A stretch of DNA of 18,602 bases, from positions 1-18,602 of the forward strand of contig QNFD01000011.1 of NCBI GenBank assembly GCA_003645435.1. Reading direction: 5' to 3'. The translations under genes and the position numbers were made by a program. How positions within the stretch are numbered: the stretch's first letter is position 1; every line of letters begins with the position of its first letter. This stretch comes from Gammaproteobacteria bacterium. Its GTDB lineage: Bacteria > Pseudomonadota > Gammaproteobacteria > GCA-001735895. Below are positions 8,057 through 15,257 of the stretch, piece after piece. Under the pieces are notes generated by a model, which was not told the origin of the DNA, made no database searches, and saw nothing but the letters and a program-made list of their open reading frames with translations.

Positions 8057-8685
8057 TGTAACAGCGAGTTGTGCGAGTCGAGCTGAAACCAGTTGGGCTT
8101 GTTCGCCATGTGGTAGGCAATTATTCGACTATGGCAGGCGTGGGGGACGTTGAATCGCAGCAGGGCCCTGGCATCGAGACCGAATATGTCCGCGAATATG
8201 GCGCGAATCACCCCGCCGTGACTGAATAGCAGAATGCGCTTGCCCTGGTAACGGCCGAACAATGCATTCCAGGATTGTTGGATACGATGAAGAAATTCAC
8301 TTTGGCCTTCGCCGCCATGTAGCGGCGGATGCGCGGGATTATCGATCCAGTTCTGCCACTCCCCGGGACAGGAGCGGTTGAGTTCGGCAAAAGAAAGACC
8401 TTCCCATCGGCCAAAGTCAACTTCTGCAAATCCGTCTTCTACGATTAATTCGAGTGCCAGTTGCTGGCATAGCTGTTCGGCGAAATGCGCGCAGCGTATC
8501 CTGGGAGAAGAAATACAGATATCCCAGGATTCGCCCTGATCGATCAGGCGCTTGCATTGAGATTCCAGTTGCTGCCAGCCCCTGGTCGATAAATCCGGGT
8601 CGGTAATACCGCAGATCGCGTCCGCAAGCAGATGTTCACCATGTCTAATCAGGTCGACATGGGTTCGATCGCAATCACTAGCCAT
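8053..8685 (-). CDS. cobC: CobC-type histidine phosphatase (alpha-ribazole phosphatase)
   Basis: The 210-residue protein belongs to the phosphoglycerate-mutase-like histidine phosphatases. It has the phosphohistidine signature DLIRHGE (His 15), GFAEVDFGRWEGLSF near 85-99 and the second catalytic His at about 156 in LFSHGGVIRAI. In B12 synthesis it removes the phosphate from alpha-ribazole phosphate or from the final adenosylcobalamin 5'-phosphate. I chose the ATG at 8685, which gives an 8-base overlap with cobT and the normal family N-terminus. An upstream in-frame start at 8721 would overlap cobT by 44 bases. The phosphatase family is broad, so the substrate is assigned mainly from its place between cobT and cobS. 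Confidence 0.88.
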   Translation of the reverse strand: MASDCDRTHVDLIRHGEHLLADAICGITDPDLSTRGWQQLESQCKRLIDQGESWDICISSPRIRCAHFAEQLCQQLALELIVEDGFAEVDFGRWEGLSFAELNRSCPGEWQNWIDNPAHPPLHGGEGQSEFLHRIQQSWNALFGRYQGKRILLFSHGGVIRAIFADIFGLDARALLRFNVPHACHSRIIAYHMANKPNWFQLDSHNSLLQ

Positions 8686-9718
8686 CTGAAACGCCGGCCT
8701 CGGCAAACGTCGCCATCTCATTTTGGAGGGCGCAGGCCGATCTTAACAGGCTTACCGTGACTGCCGCACCGCTGCCTTCCCCAAGGCGCATTTCCAGCGC
8801 TAATAAAGGACTGGCCGACAAAGCCTGCAATACCAGTTGGTGACCCGGCTCGGCCGAGATATGTGAAAATACCAACCAGTCCCTGACCCCCTCATTAATC
8901 CGGCAAGCCGCCTGGGCGGCCACTGTCGAAATAAATCCGTCTACCAATATGGTGATACCTCGTTGTGCCGCGCGCAAATAAAATCCGGTGAGGGCGGCTA
9001 TTTCAAAGCCCCCCAGCTCGGCTAATAAACTAATCGTATTTGATTCCTTTCCTACCCTGGCGAGCGCCATTTCAATCATTTTCAGCTTGTGCGATACGCC
9101 TTCGCTATTTAAACCAGTACCCGGACCAACCAGTTTTGCCGCGGTCGACACACCGAATGCGGCAGCGAGGGCGGTCGCAGAAGAGGTATTGCCGATGCCC
9201 ATTTCACCACCGATTACCAGTTCGGGTTCACTCTCGTAGCCATCGACAATACTTTTACCGAGCGCCAGCGCCTCGATACATTGCTCGTAAGTCATCGCCG
9301 CCTCCGTGGTTATATTGCCGGTGCCGAAAGCAATCGGTCGATCGACAACCGGTGCACCGAATGCCTTTTCGCTGCAGGTGCCGGCGTTGATAACGGTCAG
9401 TCCAGCTTTAATCTGCCTGGCCATGACGCTGATAGCGGCGCCTCCGCGTACGAAGTTTTTCACCATTTCGACGGTGACAGCCTGCGGGAACGCACTCACA
9501 GCCTCGTTGGCGATGCCGTGATCGCCGGCAAACACGGCGATTTCAACCCTGTCCACCGCCGGCGCCAGTTTCCCCTGCATCGATGACAAGGTAATAGCAA
9601 GCGCTTCCAGTCGGCCCAGCGACCCGGGTGGCTTGGTCAATTGTAATTGTCTTTGGCGTGACAGTTCCGCCATATCGGGATCTGGCAGGGCACAGCTATC
9701 TAAAAACCATTCTTTCAT
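8678..9718 (-). CDS. cobT: CobT, nicotinate-nucleotide-dimethylbenzimidazole phosphoribosyltransferase
   Basis: The 346-residue enzyme activates the lower ligand base: nicotinate mononucleotide plus 5,6-dimethylbenzimidazole gives alpha-ribazole 5'-phosphate. Landmarks are KPPGSLGRLE (29-38), FAGDHGIA (63-70), GGEMGIGNTSSA (170-181) and GPGTGLNS. The C-terminal RLGEGSGAA contains the catalytic Glu (about 314, matching Glu317 of the Salmonella enzyme). The frame is open to 9805, but those extra 29 codons overlap the 3' end of cobU and do not look like the family. The ATG at 9718, five bases after the cobU stop, is preferred. No dimethylbenzimidazole synthase (bluB) is in the window, so the base source is unknown. 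Confidence 0.95.
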   Translation of the reverse strand: MKEWFLDSCALPDPDMAELSRQRQLQLTKPPGSLGRLEALAITLSSMQGKLAPAVDRVEIAVFAGDHGIANEAVSAFPQAVTVEMVKNFVRGGAAISVMARQIKAGLTVINAGTCSEKAFGAPVVDRPIAFGTGNITTEAAMTYEQCIEALALGKSIVDGYESEPELVIGGEMGIGNTSSATALAAAFGVSTAAKLVGPGTGLNSEGVSHKLKMIEMALARVGKESNTISLLAELGGFEIAALTGFYLRAAQRGITILVDGFISTVAAQAACRINEGVRDWLVFSHISAEPGHQLVLQALSASPLLALEMRLGEGSGAAVTVSLLRSACALQNEMATFAEAGVSDG

Positions 9719-9723
9719 TAATA

Positions 9724-10233
9724 TCAGGGCTTCAGGGTTTGTGGGATTCCAAACATGACCAGTGTTACCCGATCGGCTAACTGCGCGAGCTGCTGATGTA
9801 ACCATCCGCTCTCATCGATAAACTGACGGCTGAGTTCACCCACAGGGGTGACACCCATTCCGGCCTCATTACTTACCAGTAGCCAGCTGGCGGGAGACTG
9901 TTGTAACTTTTCCAGGCAGGCGCTTTTCTCTTCATCCCAGCTAGCTGTCCCGGGCGAACATAACCAGTTTGATAACCACAGGCTGAGGCAATCGACCAGT
10001 ATAATGTCATCTTTGCCGAACTGGTCAATAAATGACGATAAATAATGAGTTTCTTCGATCAAATTCCAACGTGGGCCGCGTTCCTGCCGATGGCGCTCGA
10101 TGCGGCTCTTCATCTCATCGTCTTTAGCTTCTGCGGTGGCTATAAAAGTCAAACTTGCATTGCCTGATTCCGCCCTGCACAGGGCATAGCTACTCTTGCC
10201 GCTACGTGCGCCGCCGACGATTAATTCAATCAT
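9724..10233 (-). CDS. cobU: CobU/CobP, adenosylcobinamide kinase / guanylyltransferase
   Basis: The 169-residue bifunctional enzyme phosphorylates adenosylcobinamide and then transfers GMP to make adenosylcobinamide-GDP, the substrate of CobS. The P-loop GGARSGKS is at residues 7-14. RIERHRQERGPRW (44-56) carries the His that is guanylylated in the family (about His 48 here), and DCLSLWLSNWL is the usual middle signature. The ATG at 10233 is chosen because AGGGA lies about eleven bases upstream. A TTG nine bases further up (10242) is too close to that site. It is about 70 bases downstream of the chelatase gene, the widest gap inside the minus-strand operon. Confidence 0.94.
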   Translation of the reverse strand: MIELIVGGARSGKSSYALCRAESGNASLTFIATAEAKDDEMKSRIERHRQERGPRWNLIEETHYLSSFIDQFGKDDIILVDCLSLWLSNWLCSPGTASWDEEKSACLEKLQQSPASWLLVSNEAGMGVTPVGELSRQFIDESGWLHQQLAQLADRVTLVMFGIPQTLKP

Positions 10234-10302
10234 GGCAATCAAGTTCCCTAGATAAGCGAAGAACCGTGCTGGATACTATTTGGAACCAGGCAGCCATAGA
10301 TG

Positions 10303-11400
10303 CTACTTGTTAGCCTGGCACTGGGGAATTTTATCGGCTGGCCCAGGCGTATGCCGCAGCTTACGCTCTTCATCAATCACCGACTGTGGAAACTGGCTCA
10401 TGAAGCAGCAACAGACATTTTCGTCGATCATGGTTCTCGGTCCATGGGGGTGGGCGATGTGGCGGTAGGGTTCATGTGAATGAGCGTGACTGTGATCGTG
10501 ACCATGGTCGTGGTGATGATCGGGTTTGAATTCTGCATGATGGTGGTGAACGCTTACTTCTCCAGAAGCCAGTCTTGACTGAAAATCCTCGAGTAAATCG
10601 CCATTCACAGGGGCAGGGGAAATCGTTTCTTCGATCCTGGCAACGAAGGTGTTAATCACATGGGTCTGATCACGCAGATAGTCTGCCATGATGAATTTCA
10701 CCTGCGGATTTTCCGCGGCAACCTTTTCCACGTAGGCATGAATGCGATCAATTAGTCTGCCTGAAAACAGGAAATAGGGCGCTACTACGATTTTTTTAAA
10801 TCCAAGTTTGAGGGCCATTTCCAGACCTCGCCCAACCGATGGAAAAGTGACCCCGGAATACACCGTTTCACACCATCCAAAGCCCATGTTTTCGGCCATA
10901 ATGCGGGTCAGTTTTGATGCTTCCGCGTTGGCTTCCGCTACCGAAGTGCCACGGCCGACAACAACCAGCATGGTGTCATAAAGGGCACCTGTCGCGGGTA
11001 AATTGTCCAGGCCCAGGGCTTCCAGTATGCGATGCTGGAAAGCCGCAATCATTTCATCGTGCAAACCCAGTTCGCGGCCATATTTGATCGTTAGGCCCTC
11101 GTGTTTTTCCATGTAAGTGGTGAGTACGGAAGGGATGTCGTTTTGCGCGTGTGTCGCACGAAACAACATACCCGGTACCGCATAAATATTCTTGACGCCT
11201 TTCTCGAGCAGTCGATCCAGCGCCATATGAATATTGGGCGAAGAATACTCGAGGAATCCATATTCGATATGAACCCCGGGATAACGGGATCTCAGGCCCT
11301 TGGCGAGCAGGCTGAACTCCTGCTCGGCAATTTTTGCCCTGCTACCGTGGCCACAGATAATAATGCCGGAGTTTTCGGGAAGTTTGCTTAAAGTTGACAT
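10303..11400 (-). CDS. CbiX-type tandem sirohydrochlorin cobaltochelatase-like protein with His-rich and CCC tail
   Basis: The 365-residue protein has two CbiX/SirB-like halves. The first (about 10-125) keeps both chelatase His residues: CGHGSR (His 18) and FRATHAQNDIP (His 84). The second (about 142-258) has lost them: VVGRGTS has Arg 150 at the His position, and YFLFSGRLIDR replaces the second site. One active centre per chain is therefore expected. A metal-binding-looking tail follows, about 285-319, rich in His with DHHHDHGHDHSHAHSHE. The unusual VCCCFMSQFP follows (Cys 330-332), with another Cys at 361. In the family, CbiX inserts cobalt into sirohydrochlorin (or a factor II-like ring) early in the anaerobic route; the tail may store or deliver cobalt, or hold an Fe-S or metal site (inference). 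It is the first gene of the minus-strand operon, with GGAG seven bases before the ATG. The substrate here is unproven; a cobalt-handling accessory role is possible. Confidence 0.85.
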   Translation of the reverse strand: MSTLSKLPENSGIIICGHGSRAKIAEQEFSLLAKGLRSRYPGVHIEYGFLEYSSPNIHMALDRLLEKGVKNIYAVPGMLFRATHAQNDIPSVLTTYMEKHEGLTIKYGRELGLHDEMIAAFQHRILEALGLDNLPATGALYDTMLVVVGRGTSVAEANAEASKLTRIMAENMGFGWCETVYSGVTFPSVGRGLEMALKLGFKKIVVAPYFLFSGRLIDRIHAYVEKVAAENPQVKFIMADYLRDQTHVINTFVARIEETISPAPVNGDLLEDFQSRLASGEVSVHHHHAEFKPDHHHDHGHDHSHAHSHEPYRHIAHPHGPRTMIDENVCCCFMSQFPQSVIDEERKLRHTPGPADKIPQCQANK

Positions 11401-11421
11401 GAGATTCTCCTGAGTCGGCGG

Positions 11422-11449
11422 ATTATACCTGCTCGACAGAATCTATAAA
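11422..11449 (-). promoter_or_regulatory. Sigma70-like promoter of the minus-strand cob operon
   Basis: On the minus strand TTTATA (11444-11449) and a perfect TATAAT (11422-11427) are 16 bases apart. The predicted transcript starts near 11415, only about 15 bases before the chelatase ATG, with GGAG in between. Such a short leader cannot hold a riboswitch. Confidence 0.55.
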
Positions 11450-11588
11450 TACCACAGGCGTCAAAATTTATTCCATTCGCGTCGAATCTGTCTGGTGGAT
11501 ATTTGGTCCTTGATGAACGCCTGGCCTGGGTAAACATGAAATTGTCGCGATCAGAACAATAATGGCCGGGAAAATCGAGTCATGCTAG

Positions 11589-11616
11589 ATTACATTGTAC
11601 TGCTGTTTGGTATAAA
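11589..11616 (+). promoter_or_regulatory. Sigma70-like promoter for the riboswitch/cbt operon
   Basis: ATTACA (11589-11594, four of six matches) and TATAAA (11611-11616, five of six) are 16 bases apart. Transcription would begin near 11623, just at the 5' edge of the cobalamin riboswitch. The fit between predicted start and riboswitch edge supports it. Confidence 0.45.
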
Positions 11617-11622
11617 ATGTGC

Positions 11623-11765
11623 ATAAGCGAGGGTCTCTCTTTGGGAGATAAATGGGAAGTCAGAGGATTTCGAGGCGAGCATGAAATCCAGTCTGCGCTG
11701 CCCCCGCAACGGTCCATGAACAAATTTTTATTTGCGCAAAAGCCCGGAACCAGCCTTTGTTTAAT
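11623..11765 (+). promoter_or_regulatory. Cobalamin (AdoCbl-type) riboswitch aptamer
   Basis: Conserved elements appear in the right order on the + strand. These are AAATGGGAA (11650-11658), GCATGAAATCC (11679-11689, a variant of GGTGCAAATCC), the B12 box GCTGCCCCCGCAACGGT (11697-11713) and AGCCCGGAACCAGCC (11741-11755). It lies in the 5' leader of cbtB-cbtA and the following cobalt and corrinoid genes, so cobalamin should lower their expression. The exact ends and the P1 helix were not computed. Confidence 0.93.
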
Positions 11766-11827
11766 CAGAAGTAGAAGTACAGAGCGAGCTAAATCTGTAT
11801 CGATTATAGCTAGCATAACTATATCAA

Positions 11828-11857
11828 GCGCACGGGTGAGTGCGTATCGGAGACTCA
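11828..11857 (+). promoter_or_regulatory. Candidate expression platform: competing hairpins over the cbtB ribosome-binding site
   Basis: TGAGT (11837-11841) can pair with ACTCA (11853-11857), closing a loop that contains the cbtB ribosome-binding sequence GGAG (11849-11852). An alternative hairpin, GCGCAC (11828-11833) with GTGCGT (11840-11845), shares bases with the first and leaves GGAG free. Two mutually exclusive stems between a riboswitch and its start codon suggest control of translation initiation. This is read by eye, without energy calculation. Confidence 0.35.
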
Positions 11858-11861
11858 GCGA

Positions 11862-12053
11862 ATGCAACATTCAATCAGTTCAGAAGTTAAAAGCAAGACG
11901 GCAATAACTACCCATCAATCGGCCTTAATTCAGATCTTTGGAGCTGTTGTCCTGGCCGTGGCTCTTATTTATGGTGTTGGCTTCGCTTCGATGGCTGTGG
12001 CACACAATGCGGCCCACGATACGCGTCACGCAGTCGCGTTTCCTTGCCACTAG
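11862..12053 (+). CDS. cbtB: CbtB, small subunit of the CbtAB cobalt transporter
   Basis: The 63-residue protein has one membrane helix (about 25-48) and ends in HNAAHDTRHAVAFPCH, the His-rich C-terminal signature of CbtB, thought to bind cobalt. CbtB and CbtA are B12-regulated proteins predicted to import cobalt. GGAG lies nine bases before the ATG, in the putative riboswitch platform. It is the first gene after the riboswitch; cbtA follows about 100 bases later. Confidence 0.93.
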   Translation: MQHSISSEVKSKTAITTHQSALIQIFGAVVLAVALIYGVGFASMAVAHNAAHDTRHAVAFPCH

Positions 12054-12150
12054 AAGACTAGCAACAACTAATTTCGGGTTCCGGGTGCCGGCTTACGGTT
12101 GGCGTCTGCCTGAACATTTCCATATTTCTTCCCGCTAAGGTTATGGCGCT

Positions 12151-12891
12151 ATGACTTTTAGGAATATCGTATTCTCTGCCGCCGTGGTAGGTATTATCGC
12201 CGGTTCCCTGTACGGTGTTTTTCAACAGATTCAGATTAATCCAATCATTTATGCCGCGGAAGCATTCGAGGTAACAGGCAGCAGCGAGCAGATAGTCCTC
12301 GAAAGTCATGATCATGCCGATGGTCACAGTCATAATCATGAAGCCTGGGCGCCCGAGCAGGGCTTTGAGCGAATACTATCCACGTTAGTGGCGAATATCC
12401 TCGTCGCGATGGCGTTTTCAATCCTGCTAATTTCATTTATGTCACTGCATAATCTGAAATCCAGCAAGCCCCCGATTAACTGGAAAACCGGCATCCTCTG
12501 GGGTATTGGACTAATGTTATCCGTTTTTGCCGCACCATCGTTGCTGGGAATCCATCCCGAGATACCGGGTACCATTGCTAAATCGCTTGAGCATCGACAG
12601 TTATGGTGGATTGCCAGCGCCACCGCTACGGCTGGCGGTCTACTGATTCTCTATTATGGCAAGAAGACGATCAAGCTCGGAGGCCTGGTACTGATCGCCT
12701 TACCACAGCTTGTCGGCGCGCCGGTGATGGATAAACTCGATTTTGCAAATAGTGATCCAGCGGCAATCGCGGCGCTGAGCAAACTTTCGAGTCAGTTCAT
12801 CATTGCCACTTCGATCGGCATGCTGATTTTCTGCGTACTGTTAGGTGCATTAAGTGGTTTTGCGAGTACGCGTTTTGTGCGCTTTAGGTAG
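12151..12891 (+). CDS. cbtA: CbtA, membrane subunit of the CbtAB cobalt transporter
   Basis: The 246-residue inner-membrane protein has about five hydrophobic helices (near 5-24, 76-98, 110-128, 150-166 and 218-240). It starts in the typical way with an N-terminal helix followed by QQIQINPII. A His cluster, SHDHADGHSHNHE, at about 52-64 lies in the loop after the first helix, as in other CbtA proteins, and probably captures cobalt. The ATG at 12151 has TAAGG ten bases upstream. It is transcribed with cbtB under the riboswitch. Transport of cobalt is the established prediction for the family, based mostly on B12 regulation and gene context. Confidence 0.92.
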   Translation: MTFRNIVFSAAVVGIIAGSLYGVFQQIQINPIIYAAEAFEVTGSSEQIVLESHDHADGHSHNHEAWAPEQGFERILSTLVANILVAMAFSILLISFMSLHNLKSSKPPINWKTGILWGIGLMLSVFAAPSLLGIHPEIPGTIAKSLEHRQLWWIASATATAGGLLILYYGKKTIKLGGLVLIALPQLVGAPVMDKLDFANSDPAAIAALSKLSSQFIIATSIGMLIFCVLLGALSGFASTRFVRFR

Positions 12892-12927
12892 CCAATTTTC
12901 GACAGATACTAATAAGATATCCATCCC

Positions 12928-14625
12928 ATGCAACCCAACTTCCCGTTTACCGCAATCGTAGCCCAGGATCGATTAAAAACAGCGCTGCAACTCATCAGTA
13001 TTGATCCCAGGATAGGTGGATTGCTGCTAAGCGGTCCGCGCGGAAGCGCCAAGTCTACGATGGTACGAAGTCTTGCCAGTCTCAATCACGAACAATCTTT
13101 TATCACCGTACCGCTGGGCGCCAGTGAAGAAATGGTGACCGGATCATTCGACCTCGAAAAAGCCCTCAACGATGGCGAAGTCTCGTTTCGACCGGGGCTG
13201 CTTGCCAGGGCCAACGGCGGCATCCTATACGTCGATGAAGTCAATTTACTCGCCGATAACCTGGTCGATCTGTTACTCGACGCCGCGGCTTCTGGATTTA
13301 ACCTGGTCGAACGAGACGGCATTAGTCATCAGCACGAGGCTGTATTTTCGCTGGTAGGGACGATGAATCCGGACGAGGGAGAACTTCGTCCCCAGTTACT
13401 CGACCGTTTTGGTTTAATGGCGCGGGTGGAGACAGAGTTTTCGATCGAACAGCGCCAACAGGTTGTACAGCAAAGGCTTGCCTTCGATCGGGACCCGGCG
13501 GGTTTTGTGGACCTGCATCGGCAAGCGCTCGGGCAATTGCAGGCCAGGCTGGACTGGGCGAGGTTACATTTAAGCGAAGTGATAGTGCCGCCTTCGATAA
13601 GCGAGCAAATTGCGCAACGCTGTGCCGAAGCCAGAGTCGAGGGTTTCCGCGCAGATATCATCATGCATAGATCGAGTAGCGCCTACGCCGCCTTATCTCA
13701 AAGGCTCGAAGTATCGAGTGCCGATCTCGATGAAGTGGAAGCGCTGGTGCTTGACCACCGTCGTCAGCAATCTTCGCAAAACCCGCCAACGTCTTCCTCT
13801 GGTTCATCTTACTCGGCTGACTCATCAGGCCAGGGACAGGAAGGGTCGTCGATTCAGGGTTCCTGGGGCGCAATGGAATCTGTGACTACGAAGACGGCTG
13901 AATCCCGTGCTCTACCGGTTAATCACTTCGGTGATAGCCTGAAGGCAGGTGCAGGGCGTGAATCCAGTTTTACCACCAGGCGCAGGGGTAAATTTTTTTC
14001 ACCGGCTTATGCCAGCGCGAAATCCGCGGGGCGCAGCAAGATAGACTGGTTTCGTACCCTCGGCCCAGTTAACAAATTCCGTAAACTTGGGCAGGCGGGT
14101 AAACGGCGATGCCTGCAGTATCTTTATCCCCGGCTTCGTTGCCGGGAACTAAATCTGGTCTTACTCGATGTATCGGCATCAACCCTGGGTGGGCAGGGTC
14201 TTGATCAGGCAAAGGGGGTACTCAAAGAATTATCCAGGCAGACTTATTTGAAACGACAACTCTTGTCAGTAATTACCTTCGGAAACGATCGTGTTAGTAC
14301 CCTGATTCATCCACAGCGCGCTCCGAAAAATATTCAGGATAAGCTCGACTCAATTCGTGCGGGGGGTGGCACACCGGTGGTGAAGGCGCTTGACTATGCA
14401 TATAACTTGCTGAATCGACAAGCTTATCAGCAGCTCGATTGTTCAATTTTTCTGGTTACCGATGGCAGGCTTGACCCATTGGCGAAAACCCACGATTTGT
14501 TCGCAGATCATTGCTTCACCCTGGTTGACATCGAATCGAGTCGGGTAAAACTCGGTTTAGCCCATCAGTTGGCAAATGTTGTTGGCGCACGTTACCTGCA
14601 TGTTTCTGAGCTTGCGCTGCTGTGA
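12928..14625 (+). CDS. Fused AAA+ / von Willebrand-A chelatase subunit (BchI-BchD-like), putative cobaltochelatase component
   Basis: The 565-residue protein joins a MoxR/BchI-type AAA+ ATPase (about 1-280) to a C-terminal VWA domain (about 405-565) through a Ser/Gly/Gln-rich linker (about 281-310). Walker A is GPRGSAKS (36-43) and Walker B is ILYVDEVN (99-106); GTMNPDE near 144-150 is the sensor-type motif. The VWA metal site is DVSAS (414-418), and LVTDGRLD follows. In magnesium chelatase the I and D subunits drive metal insertion by the large H subunit. In B12 makers, similar proteins work with CobN to insert cobalt into hydrogenobyrinate a,c-diamide. Sitting between cobalt uptake genes and cobO-cobB under a B12 riboswitch, a cobalt role is likely. 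The large CobN partner is not in this window. The 3' end lies next to cobO. Confidence 0.88.
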   Translation: MQPNFPFTAIVAQDRLKTALQLISIDPRIGGLLLSGPRGSAKSTMVRSLASLNHEQSFITVPLGASEEMVTGSFDLEKALNDGEVSFRPGLLARANGGILYVDEVNLLADNLVDLLLDAAASGFNLVERDGISHQHEAVFSLVGTMNPDEGELRPQLLDRFGLMARVETEFSIEQRQQVVQQRLAFDRDPAGFVDLHRQALGQLQARLDWARLHLSEVIVPPSISEQIAQRCAEARVEGFRADIIMHRSSSAYAALSQRLEVSSADLDEVEALVLDHRRQQSSQNPPTSSSGSSYSADSSGQGQEGSSIQGSWGAMESVTTKTAESRALPVNHFGDSLKAGAGRESSFTTRRRGKFFSPAYASAKSAGRSKIDWFRTLGPVNKFRKLGQAGKRRCLQYLYPRLRCRELNLVLLDVSASTLGGQGLDQAKGVLKELSRQTYLKRQLLSVITFGNDRVSTLIHPQRAPKNIQDKLDSIRAGGGTPVVKALDYAYNLLNRQAYQQLDCSIFLVTDGRLDPLAKTHDLFADHCFTLVDIESSRVKLGLAHQLANVVGARYLHVSELALL

Positions 14626-14651
14626 TCCAGGCGGATAGCAAAGGTAAATCC

Positions 14652-15257
14652 ATGAACGACAAAATAGCTGACGAAAAACACCTGTATAAAATGAAAAAGA
14701 AAAAGGCCGTGGTAGATGAGCGCATTGCCAGGGCTACCGAAGAGCGCGGTGTATTGATTTTGATGAAGGGCAACGGCAAGGGTAAGAGTTCTTCAGCGCT
14801 GGGTACACTGGTGCGTGCGCTCGGGCACGGTCAACGCGCTGCCGTGGTTCAATTCATCAAGGGAAGACAGGAAACCGGCGAATATTTATTTTTCAAGAAT
14901 CATCCAATGGTTGATTTTCACGTCATGGGTCATGGTTTTACCTGGGAAACCCAGGACAAGCAACAGGATATCGCAGCCGCGCAAAGCGCCTGGAAAATTG
15001 CCGAACAAATGTTAGCCAGTGACCGCTACGACCTGCTCGTGTTTGACGAGATGTCATACATGTTCAAGTACGGGTATCTTGATATAGAGCCTGTTGTAAA
15101 AGCCTTGCTGGCGCGACCCTCGAAACAAAATGTCATCATTACCGGCCGTACCATGCATCGCGCGCTCGGTGAAATTGCCGATACGGTTAGTAAAATTGAA
15201 GATGTCGAACATGCTTTTCGAAAAGGCGTGAAGGCGCAGCCTGGCATCGAATGGTAG
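14652..15257 (+). CDS. cobO: CobO, cob(I)yrinic acid a,c-diamide adenosyltransferase
   Basis: The 201-residue cytoplasmic enzyme transfers the 5'-deoxyadenosyl group of ATP to the cobalt of a reduced corrinoid. The altered P-loop GNGKGKSS is at 40-47 and is typical of the CobA/CobO/BtuR family. VVQFIKGRQETGE, LLVFDEMSY and VIITGRTMHRAL follow in the family order. I chose the ATG at 14652, preceded by AAAGGT at a good distance. A GTG at 14622 overlapping the chelatase stop (GTGA) would add ten residues and cannot be excluded. The stop overlaps the cobB start by seven bases. Confidence 0.95.
   Translation: MNDKIADEKHLYKMKKKKAVVDERIARATEERGVLILMKGNGKGKSSSALGTLVRALGHGQRAAVVQFIKGRQETGEYLFFKNHPMVDFHVMGHGFTWETQDKQQDIAAAQSAWKIAEQMLASDRYDLLVFDEMSYMFKYGYLDIEPVVKALLARPSKQNVIITGRTMHRALGEIADTVSKIEDVEHAFRKGVKAQPGIEW

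Noticed and set aside
8686..8721. Longer N-terminus for cobC
   Set aside because: It would deepen the overlap with cobT and adds residues before the usual RHGE-containing N-terminus; the ATG at 8685 fits better.
9719..9805. Longer N-terminus for cobT
   Set aside because: These codons overlap the 3' end of cobU and lack family similarity; the ATG at 9718 gives the normal length.
11617..11907. A 96-codon + strand frame over the cobalamin leader
   Set aside because: It lies across the riboswitch aptamer and into cbtB in another frame; conserved RNA elements explain the sequence.
12058..12339. Minus-strand frame over the cbtB-cbtA gap and the 5' part of cbtA
   Set aside because: It is antisense to cbtA and its peptide has no recognisable features.
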